Below are positions 55,778 through 64,000 of a stretch of 64,000 nucleotides of DNA, piece by piece; position 1 is the stretch's first letter, and every line of letters starts with the position of its first letter. Position numbers and translations under genes: made by a program. This DNA comes from Tetrapyrgos nigripes (lineage: Eukaryota; Basidiomycota; Agaricomycetes; Agaricales; Campanellaceae), in contig JAACJM010000007.1 in the NCBI GenBank assembly GCA_013368315.1, forward strand, positions 1 to 64,000, in the 5' to 3' direction. The notes beneath the pieces are model-generated. The model ran no database searches. It was given only the letters and a program-made list of their open reading frames with translations, and was not told where the DNA came from.

Positions 55778-58256
55778 ATGTCCGACATCTCTGGTACAGT
55801 TCTCACTACTCCTTCCTCTGGCGCTCCCAAGACTTCTCCTGCTCTCATTCCTTCGACGGCTTCTGCCACTGCCGAGTCCATGGAAACAAAGAAAAAACGC
55901 GGGAATCGTGGGAATTTCCAAGGACAGTTTCTCCATTACTTGGAGGAAGAAAAACAAGGATATCTCAATGCACCCACAAAGCAGGCGAAGACAATATGGC
56001 TCACAGATTTCATGAAACACTGGTTTGCCCAGTATCCCTGGCACATCACAGAGATTCCCGAGGAGTTCTTGATCATTGAACCTATTCTGAAGCCGACAAC
56101 ATCAAACCCCTATGCCACTGAGGTGGTACCTCTCGAAGCCACAGGTCTTGCGCCACAGGCCTTTGCAGATCTTTGCAAGCGCTGTGATGAATATCAGGCT
56201 ATAGTTCAAGAGAATGGTAGGAAGGTAAGTCAGCTAATGTTTCTGAGGAAAACTCGAGTCTAAAATGAACACATAGCAACTTATCAATTGGTTCCATCGT
56301 CAAACTGGCAGGTCGGGTGGGATAACTTCTGCATTGATGACACTGGTCCGGAACATTTGTGATGTCGGTAGACCTCCTCGTCGAGTGGAGGCATACAAAT
56401 TTTACATGCGCCAGTCTCCATATAAGGAATAAATTGCCAATGCCTTCCAGCAGCACTGGCCTACAGCAGATCTCGAAGCTAAGTATTGTTTGTGGTACCT
56501 CATGACTATTGTGAAGGAAATTTTTGATGTGGAGGATGAAGAAACAAAGGAACGAGTAAAAAAAGAGGCTGAGGAAGCTTACGAGGAGGAGCTGACAGCT
56601 TACAAGGAGTTGACCAGTGCTGATAAGATAGCTGTGAATCAGCTTGAGACGTTTGGTGATATGGCAAAGCACATGTAAGGATTTGTTCTATATAATAGAA
56701 TACTACTTACAAAGCTGACATCTTCTATAGTGCGCACCAGAACATCGTCAAATTTATGACGCCACAGCTGCAGATGTTAAGCAAGCTTACTGGGATGTCA
56801 TTCACCCTACTCGGGGGATGCCCTCCTGCTGCTGGTGAAGAACCTGATGAGTTCACTTGTATGATGTAAGTGTTATTTCAATATATACGGGCAGTGTCCA
56901 GAAAGCTAAAGGAGTCCAGAATCAGCTCAGGCACAACTATAGGCCCAAATCCCTTGAAATGGGAGTTGTGGAAACAAAAACAATTTGCAGATAACGTACT
57001 GGGGCATTTCCTGGATTTTCTGGTTCATACATCTGAAAGTGAGTTGCTTTTTCAATTATTGGAGTGTGATATTGATATTACATCATTGAAGATGTCCATC
57101 TGGAAGCCGCATCCAAGATCAAGAACATTGCCAGTGGCCAAGCTGCCAACGCTGTCGCTGAGGTTCCTATTGACCTCGACGGACTGTTGGAGATAGATGA
57201 CAAGTCAGAACCTCAAAACAAGAAAGCAGCATTGAAAAAGAAAACCAAGAATGGAATTCCAGACCGTATTGATGCTACCTTGACATCAGATAAGGGTGCC
57301 GAGATAGGAAAGGCCCAGACCAAGGAGGCGTTACAGCGAGAGACAGAGGAAGAGCAAAACGAAGAGAATGAAGGGGAAGGAAGGAGATTGTTTGCAGAAC
57401 TCAGTGACGACAGAGTTCTGCATGAAGAGACTCAGACATCCTTGGAATCTCTGCCAGAAGAAGAGCGCCAGAATACACTGTACTGGCTGTCACAGGGAAG
57501 TTTGTACGACTTCGAGCGACAAAACAACATCATACGTAACAAGGTCCAACTTGATGCCATTGTCATGAAGCAGATCAATCCCAATGCGAAGAGAGGGGAC
57601 TCAACCATTTCGGATTATCTCTGAGGCCACACCAAGACTGCATTGAACAATTCATCAACTTCCGAAGCCACCTCCCTAACTAACTGCTCTTCAATGACGC
57701 CTCCTACCCTCCCAACCAAAACGGCTACACCATCTGGATGCGAGGTTTCTGAGCCCATCAGTGCTGCTATGGAGGATTACCACAGATGTGAAAGCACGCT
57801 ATCCAGGACCAGTGAAGCCGAGGACAACGTAGCCAGCATGACTGACACTTCCCACAAGGAATGGAAAGGAAGATGATAGACTTGGAGATAGGGGGTGTTG
57901 AGCGTGATGGATGGCCGGCATGGTTGACAGACGCTTTTGACACGTTTGCCGGTGATGATGGTCTTAGAAAGCTGATGATTTGGAGGGACTTACTGAAGGA
58001 ATGGACAATGTTAGAGCGGGTATATGGGTTTACGAATCCTAATGGAAAGCAGGCTTTTTTACCATGTGTAACACGCCCTCAGCTCCTTCAATGGTGGAGC
58101 AAAAACTGGAAGGTCATTCCTGCTGCAGTGCTGGAGGAAATGCCTGAGGCCAAGGAGTTCTCCAAGGTTTGGTGGGAATGGTGGTCAGCAGTCAATCCTG
58201 AATGGCGCAAACGAGATGAGGTCAGACGGATCATAGGAGAACAGGTTGAGGAGTAG
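55778..58256 (+). pseudogene. KDZ cargo gene 2, multi-exon, unknown function
   Basis: It starts MSDISGTVLTTPSSGAPKT. Exon 1 is basic/aromatic (GNRGNFQGQFLHYLEEEKQG, KHWFAQYPW). Introns fall at about 56225-56277, 56677-56730, 56867-56894 and 57040-57090. The second exon has QLINWFHRQTGRSGG and VEAYKFYMRQSPYKE, then a TAA at about 56430. An acidic coiled-coil-like segment follows (EEETKERVKKEAEEAYEEE). The later part is Lys/Glu-rich, with TGA at about 57622 in a CGA context and a frame change near 57870. The C-terminal module is tryptophan-rich (GWPAWLTDAF, WRDLLKEW, VWWEWWSAVNPEWR). I do not assign a domain. The gene is collinear with cargo gene 1. Confidence 0.65.
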
Positions 58257-58785
58257 ATGGGACAATATGAAACGCCCCGGTCAGTGTGGATTCTTGACGG
58301 TGATTTTCTGCTTGTTTTATTGGGGGTTGAAGGCCAACACAGAGGTGGAGAAGTGTGACTGGGTAAAAGGAACAGAGGATGTCCTGTGGGTCATGCAGGC
58401 GATGACAAAGCTGTTCAGGTGAGTAAAGCTGTGCATTTCAGACAGTGAAAACTGATTGTAAAAAACAGAAAACGTGGCTCCAAATGAAAGACGTCAAACT
58501 CACTGGATGAGAGTATCCAGCAAGGATGAAGTCTGCGTCCCCGCATCTAGCATACCATATCCTATGACGATGACGAGGTGTTTATTTAGATATTATATTT
58601 TTTACTGCCGTTAAAGTCTGGGGTATGACATATTCATTGAATCGGATGACATTCGGATCCAGATCCATCCACCCGGATGAGCCACTTCTGAATCTATGAA
58701 TACTCAAACATCATTGTTATCATTGTGTGGCGTTTGGAGAATATTTATTCAATGTTTGACACCATCTGTAAGTATCAGGAGCAGT
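58257..58785. other. non-coding, 3' of cargo gene 2
   Basis: No gene seen. The stretch contains GGATGACATTCGGATCCAG and the related word CATCCACCCGGATGAGC, and otherwise AT-rich DNA. Confidence 0.4.
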
Positions 58786-59510
58786 AGTAGCAACACATTC
58801 ATCAACGCACTTCCTCATGCCTTGCCTGAGAGACAGTGCTCTCAAATAAGCGCCAAGTGCTTTTGAGAGCCTTACAAGAGTATCAAACAAATATTTTTAA
58901 GCTACAACTATATGATACCTTCGGAAAGGCTGGGAATTGACTGAAAATGGGAACCGCCGGATGGCGCTCACAAAAAGCCTCATTCCCCAAAGCCACTGCA
59001 ACACACAAGACTTTCTCAGGCCTTGTCCGAGAGTGCTCTCAAATAAGTGTCAAGGGCTTCAAACAAATATCTTTTTGAGGTGGTACGCAACTATATAAGT
59101 ACCTAGAGAGCTGACTCAAAATGGTAACTTACTAAGTACGGACCCTGACGGTGATCCAAGGGTGGCACACCCATTAAGCATTAAGTATGAACAAACCTTT
59201 TTAAGGCAGTACGCAACTGTATAGTACCTTGGGAAAGCCCAAGAACTGACTCAAAATGGTAAGTACGGACCCCGATGATGATCTACAGGCAGTTAGATGG
59301 TTAACCGATGGTTGACGTGCCCAATAAGCATTAAGTATCAAGCAATTCTTTTTGAGGCAGTACACAACCATACAATACCTCAGGAATGCGTGAGAACTGG
59401 CTCAAAATGGTAAGTACAGACCCTGATGGTGATCTACAGGCAGTCAGATGGTTAACCAATGGTTGGGGCACCCAATAAGCGTTAAGCGTTGAAATAAACA
59501 AATCTCCGAC
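58786..59510. repeat. right subterminal repeats of KDZ
   Basis: Four to five diverged tandem units of about 120-140 bp share GTACGCAACTATATAGTACCT, GACTCAAAATGG, TAAGTACGGACCCTGA and CCCAATAAGCATTAAG. They differ from the left-end repeats, so the ends are asymmetric. Confidence 0.75.
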
Positions 59511-59743
59511 CCGCAAGGAGCCCTATGTTTGTATGTATTTAGCTCTAATGATAGCAATTATATTACTCTCAAATGTTGGCAGGATGGCAGAGATGCTGTT
59601 TGTGGCACAATTCATGCCACTGACACTGCAACGCATTGTAGTATGCATTCTGATTCTCTTTAAAATGCATAGTATAAGGTCCCATTGCTCATGAATGGTC
59701 CTGCTGGAGTATGGTCCATATACAATGCAATGTACCTGTAGGG

Positions 59744-59784
59744 CTATTCTCTAATGTAATGTGTAAAATGCACAACCACTGGTG
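59744..59784 (-). repeat. right terminal inverted repeat of KDZ
   Basis: Starts CTATTCTCT and ends CACAACCACTGGTG. It pairs with 46844-46885. Confidence 0.8.
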
Positions 59785-62128
59785 ATGAACAACCTTGGGA
59801 CCTTTGGCTGTGATGACTTCCCTGATGACGTTTCTATTGAGGAAGGTGACCGCATATTTGTTACCTCAGTTCCTCTGGAGTCAGAGTTCATCAAGGTGAC
59901 GAGCACCACTTCTCAATGTCTAGCAGAAGCACATGCCAAGGCTTCGAGGAACCCTCATGATGGCCTCCCTGATCACTTCTATGAGTATGTAGATGTCTTC
60001 TCCAAGGACTCTTTCAATGTGCTGCCAGATCGCAAACCATGGGACCATGCAGTAGAGTTAGTCCCTGACTCTAAACCTGCCAACTGCAAGGTCTACCCAC
60101 TCACCCCTAATGAACAAAAGGCCCTTGATGAGTTCCTCACGGAGAATCTGTCTACCGGTCACATTTGTCCCTCCAAATCCCCTATGGCATCTCCAGTCTT
60201 CTTTGTAAAGAAGAAGGATGGAAACCTCCGACTTGTCCAAGACTATCATGTGCTAAACGAGATGACGATTAAGAACCGTTATCCATTGCCCTTGATTAAC
60301 GAACTTGTTAATAACCTCAAAGGCACACAATACTTCACTAAATTGGATGTATGCTGGGGTTTCAACAACATCTGGATTTGTGAAGGCAACAAATGGAAGG
60401 CAGCTTTTCGCACCAACCGTGGTCTCTTCGAACCCCTTGTCATGTTCTTCGGTCTCACCAAAAGCCCTGCGACCTTCCAGACAATGATGAATGACATTCT
60501 CCATGACCTCATCATGGAGGGTGTTGTATCTGTCTACCTCGACAACATCTTGATCTACACCAAGACTGTTGAGGAGCATCATCGTGTGACTCGCCTAGTC
60601 CTAGACCAGTTGCAGCAACACAAGCTGTACCTTAGAGCGGACAAGTGTGAGTTTGAGAAGACCCGTATTGAGTACCTTGGCGTCATCATCTCCCATAATC
60701 ATGTCGAAATGGACCCTATCAAGGTGTCTGGCATTGCAGAGTGGCCTGTATCCAAAAACAAGAAAGAGGTCTCCTCCTTCCTTGGATTCACCAACTTCTA
60801 CCATCGGTTTATCCAGGACTTCTCTCATCATGCATGACCGCTGTTCGAACTGACCTGAAAAGACATCAAGTTTGACTGGTCTAAGGATGCTCAGGATGCC
60901 TTCAACATCATGAAGTCCCTAATCACCTCCTCCCCTGTCCTCAGCATGCCTGACGGCTCTCAACCATATTGCTTGGAGTCAGATAGCTCTGACTACGCTA
61001 CGGGAGCAGTTTTATCCCAGCAGTCTCCAGATGATGACAAGTGGCACCCCATTGCCTTCTACTCCAAGAGTCTTAATGCTGTTGAATGCAACTACGAGAT
61101 CCACGATAAGGAAATGCTAGCCATCATCTGAGCCCTCGAGGAATGGAGACACTTCCTCGAAGGAGGATGTTTTCCTGTGGAGATCTGGACAGACCATAAG
61201 AACTTGGAGTACTTCCGAACTGCAAAAAAGCTCAATCGACGTCAAGCTCGTTGGTCCCTGTACCTCTCTCGTTTTGACTTCCAGTTACACCATTGCCCTG
61301 GCCACACTATGGGCAAGCCTGATGCATTGTCCCACTGACCTGATCATGGTACTGGTGCTGATGACAATTCAGACATTGTGCTACTCAAGCCAGAGATGTT
61401 CTCAATTGCTGCTATCACTACTGCAATTGATTTAACTGGTGAAGAAGTCGAGATCATGAGAGACATCTGCTTTGCTGTTCATGAAAATGAGCTAGAGGAA
61501 CAAGTCATGCGTGCTGTGCAAGCCTTGCGCAAGTCCCACACTCGCTCTATTCATAGTGCAGAATGGGATGAACATGAAGGGCTGCTGTATTTCCAGGACA
61601 AGATCTATGTTCCTCCTTCCCATGACCTCTGCTGTTGCATAGTCTCCCAACACCATGACCTCCACTGTCGCATAGTCTCCCAACACCATGACACCAAGGT
61701 CACTGGTCACCCTGGACAGTTCAAGACCCTTGAACTTGTCTCACAGAACTACTGGTGGCCCCAGATGTCTCAGTACATTGGGCTGTATACCAAGACTTGT
61801 GACCTGTGTATGCAGACCAAGACTCGTTGTCACCTCCCCATTGGAGAGCTCATCCCTTCTGAGACTCCCACTGAGCCATGGCAATCAGTGTCAGTCGACT
61901 TCATTGTTGAACTACCAGAAGCTCATGGGTACAACGCAGTCATGGTGGTCATAGACATGTTGGGCAAGAGAGGTCACTTCCTTCAGACTCATACAACAGT
62001 TACTGCTGAAGGAGCTGCACGTATCTACTTCAGGGAAGTATAGAAGCACCATGGAATGCCCAGATCAGCACGCTCTGACTGTGGCCCACAGTTTGTCGTG
62101 GACTTCATGAAGGAACTCTGCAGGATGG
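59785..62128 (+). pseudogene. RT-RNase H-integrase of element D
   Basis: RT motifs: SPVFFVKKKDGNLRLVQDY, FTKLDVCWGFNN, the active site YLDNILIY (second Asp to Asn, GAC to AAC in a CpG), and FLGFTNFYHRFI. TGA codons at about 60836, 60856, 61130 and 61336 replace Arg, and a TAG at about 62041 replaces the expected Trp of REVWKHHG. RNase H shows SDSSDYATGAVL, EIHDKEMLAII and [10 protein letters not shown]. Integrase HHCC spans 61685-61830, preceded by a 33-bp tandem duplication. Catalytic VDFIVELP and SDCGPQF are present, then the A-family LTR interrupts. Confidence 0.9.
61621..61686 (+). repeat. 33-bp tandem duplication in element D integrase
   Basis: CATGACCTCTGCTGTTGCAT and 13 further bases are repeated immediately with three substitutions. 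The frame is kept and 11 residues (HDLxCxIVSQH) are added just before the HHCC zinc domain. Confidence 0.9.
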
Positions 62129-62549
62129 TGTCACGAATTGCCGCTCTATTTACCTCCCTATTTATTTCTTAACTCCATGGACTACTATTCACTTCTATCA
62201 CTTCCCATCATCATTCATCTCCCTTGTCTATGGTTACCATCACTTGACCTGACATATACATCATTTATCTCCTCCGATTCCTATCTCCATGGACATTCTC
62301 ACCTATTCACTTATTCTCAATTTATTTCTTTTACATATATACCAAGGGGCTTGTAACTAGTTCTTTAGTCTGTTCACTTCGTCTCCACTCCACTCTCAGT
62401 ACAGTGCAGTGTCGAGCATAGTCAGCTACTCGTCCTTTCTTGTCTCTACTACTCTCCATATCTCTCTCTCTTGTCTTATTGTAATCATCAATCTATCTGT
62501 TCATTGTGTGACTTGGGTGGTTATTTGCTAAGTGACAACGTTCTTGACA
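62129..62549 (+). repeat. 5' LTR of the right-hand A-family element (421 bp)
   Basis: TGTCACGAATTG to TTCTTGACA. It contains ACATATATACC at about 62332 and the CACTTCGTCTCC block. It is about 95 bp shorter than the other A LTRs, through deletions in U3. Confidence 0.9.
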
Positions 62550-62805
62550 CTTGAACAGACTCTCTTACACCCACCTCACAAACAGACCTCACACCTCACT
62601 ATGAATCCTTCCGTCTTACCGGACTTTCCTATTCCCCATCTTCCCCATCATCTCTACCCTGTGTGAGGAGTCTCACAGGTTGGCTGGCGTGAACAAACTC
62701 AAGGAGTTGTTACACAAAGTCATCCCCTGTCTACACAGTTTTGAGACATAAAACCAGACTTGCCAATTCGAGTAGGGTGGTCAACCGACTCTGTAATTGA
62801 AATCC

Positions 62806-63316
62806 TAAATCATATACACTGGCCTTCAACATTGAACTATTCCTGACCAATCTACGAATTCGACCCCCACCTGAATATCGTTACAGAATTGAACACTCAG
62901 ATCCAGACAGTTTCAAGGATTATTCACAACACGTTAAAAACACAATACAGAAATACCCCGCCGCATTTGACAACCACTGGGTTAAACTGAACAAGAGAAT
63001 GTGGGTCAAAGGTGAAGTAACCATCTACGAATATCTTCGAATAAAAGTGTCTCCTGAAAACATGTCCCCACGTTACGTGGCAGCTGTAAACACTCGTTAT
63101 TTCATCAAACTTGGGAACACTTCCATTCCCTGTTGGTTCAGTCACAACAACTACGAAGACTGTGACATCGTGGAAGACTGTGTCGAAGAACATGAAGAAT
63201 ACCTCCAAACTTGAATCCCCAGAATAAACTATTACACCCGACTAGACAACTACTGGGAAGACGTTCCCGAAGATCTGTGGGACCACCTGTTCACTGAACC
63301 AGAAAACACCAACTAG
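62806..63316 (+). pseudogene. leader ORF of the right-hand A-family element
   Basis: This is a frame of about 170 codons ending TAG at 63314, just before the gag ATG at 63320. It contains HWVKLNKRMWVKGEVTIYEY, an acidic EDCDIVEDCVEEHEEYL segment and WEDVPEDLWDHLF. One TGA at about 63211 fits an Arg codon. No start ATG is obvious. Its position and tryptophan core parallel 5714-6007. Confidence 0.5.
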
Positions 63317-63319
63317 TGT

Positions 63320-64000
63320 ATGTCCGGGAGCAGAAACCCTAGAACTCGATCACGATCACACGCCGCATCCCGAATCCCCAGTCATACTTCCTCACCTCTC
63401 ACCATCACTTGTATCTGTCAACCCCACGCATACCACCCTCAATGACAGGAAGACTATCACATTTCGGTTAACAACCAGTGGGACAGCTGTCCAAACAATC
63501 CGTGCCCAAACCGACTCTCTGTACACAATCGAGCCCTCACTCAAACAGAACTAGGATACGGTCTAGAACCCACGTTGCACCAGAACCTACCACAGAGACC
63601 CAACTCCCAATAAACGAACCTACTCCCGAACCAGAACTTCCACTTTCCCCTATCGAACCACAAACTCCCCTTAGAAGATCTCCATCTGATAGTACACCCA
63701 GTGCGATCCAAGAACCCATATCTGTTCCCCCCCAACAAATAATCGATCTCCAGAACCTCCTCTCTAACCTCGAAATGTCTGAACACAACGAACCCGCCTC
63801 AGCTACTGCCGCTGCAGGGGGAACAAACAGACCCCCCACCGATACTCCCTCTGACGATGATCAATTCCCAAATTGAACGACAAAAGAAAGAGGAGCAAAA
63901 CCAGAGAAGTTTACAGGAGAACGGAACTTGGCGAAGGATTGGTTGGCTGAGTTTACCAACTATCTTCGACTCAACGAAGGAGTATACCCCACAGAAAACG
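63320..64000 (+). pseudogene. gag: gag N-terminal part of the right-hand A-family element
   Basis: MSGSRNPRTRSRSHAASRI is basic and serine-rich. A frame change near 63460 leads to a proline-rich stretch (EPTPEPELPLSPIEPQTPL) and a threonine/alanine linker. TGA 63874 stands where Arg is expected (FPN, stop, TTKERGAKPEKF), then the capsid core starts and runs off the window. Confidence 0.75.

Larger units (their letters stand above)
46844..59783. mobile_element. KDZ transposon with CxC2 transposase and two cargo genes
   Basis: It is flanked by GATGAACA on both sides (46836-46843 and 59784-59791). The terminal inverted repeats begin CAGCTGTAGTTGTG on the left and, complemented, CACCAGTGGTTGTG on the right, both reaching a shared AGAGAATAG about 40 bp in. 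Excision restores the element D frame. It contains a minus-strand CxC2/KDZ transposase, a divergent + strand gene with an RNase H1-N-like domain, a third + strand gene, and subterminal repeats at both ends. If the terminal G belongs to the element, the duplication is 7 bp. KDZ elements are a known basidiomycete-expanded class. Confidence 0.92.
44347..62128 (+). mobile_element. Ty3/gypsy element D, split by KDZ and by A-family element
   Basis: The LTR (44347-44729), gag, protease, then a 12.94-kb KDZ insertion, then RT, RNase H and integrase up to 62128, where another gypsy LTR begins inside the catalytic core. The reading frame of gag-protease (EDEMN) joins that of RT (MNNLGTFG) exactly when the KDZ and one 8-bp copy are removed. 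Stops at CGA positions and a YLDN active site show inactivation. Confidence 0.9.
62129..64000 (+). mobile_element. A-family Ty3/gypsy element, 5' end (continues off window)
   Basis: An LTR, a leader with an extra ORF, and the beginning of gag. The gag core AKPEKFTGERNLAKDWLAEF matches that of element A. It sits inside the catalytic core of element D integrase. The upstream flank is GATGG. Confidence 0.9.

Noticed and set aside
46844..59783. TET/JBP gene linked to the KDZ element
   Set aside because: Such genes accompany KDZ transposases in some basidiomycetes, but I see no HxD...H dioxygenase motif region in this element.

Overview
The window looks like transposon-rich DNA of a filamentous basidiomycete (Agaricomycetes-like). 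Three things point there: a KDZ-type DNA transposon with a CxC2 cysteine cluster, genes with many short introns (about 36-80 bp), and stacked Ty3/gypsy elements decayed mainly by CpG transitions (CGA to TGA stops). I see no intact housekeeping gene. Almost all recognisable coding sequence is transposon-derived. Layout, by nesting. (1) 1-36013: a Ty3/gypsy fragment F (integrase 31330-32800, + strand) carries element E (LTR 30939-31324, minus strand). E was hit by element A (1-6879, minus strand; 5' LTR 6364-6879; 3' end outside the window). E was also hit by a giant element B (8291-30504, minus strand, LTR about 1.72 kb). B was invaded by chromovirus C (23441-30343, + strand), and C by a solo LTR of the A family (25940-26421). 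Virtually removing B restores the E gag frame, and removing the solo LTR restores the C pol frame. A's gag is split by a 2195-bp CACTA-like element (2390-4584, TSD TGG) whose interior is a 22-bp GC-rich minisatellite. (2) 32938-36529: a solo B LTR, an unrecognised interrupted ORF region, and a solo A-family LTR. (3) 36530-44346: mostly featureless sequence, with a 170-bp direct duplication containing telomere-like TTAGGG units and a decayed F-box/LRR-like gene carrying a 471-bp hAT MITE. (4) 44347-62128: gypsy element D, split exactly between gag-protease and RT by a 12.9-kb KDZ transposon (46844-59783; 8-bp TSD GATGAACA). The KDZ carries a CxC2 transposase gene, a gene with an RNase H1-N (viroplasmin-like) domain, and a third unrecognised multi-exon gene. 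It was itself hit by a solo A-family LTR. (5) 62129-64000: the 5' end of another A-family element, inserted in D integrase. The most unusual object is element B. Between its pol (minus strand) and its 3' LTR it carries about 6.5 kb holding two multi-intron genes plus a third gene-like fragment on the opposite strand. It also has a duplicated polypurine-tract/hairpin block, a tRNA-like Pol III-type unit, and a 9-bp word (ACYRCYAGT) recurring through LTR, coding and non-coding parts. Together this suggests a large retroelement with antisense cargo genes, possibly an undescribed family. All coding units here appear damaged to some degree, so the functional roles are those of the ancestral elements.
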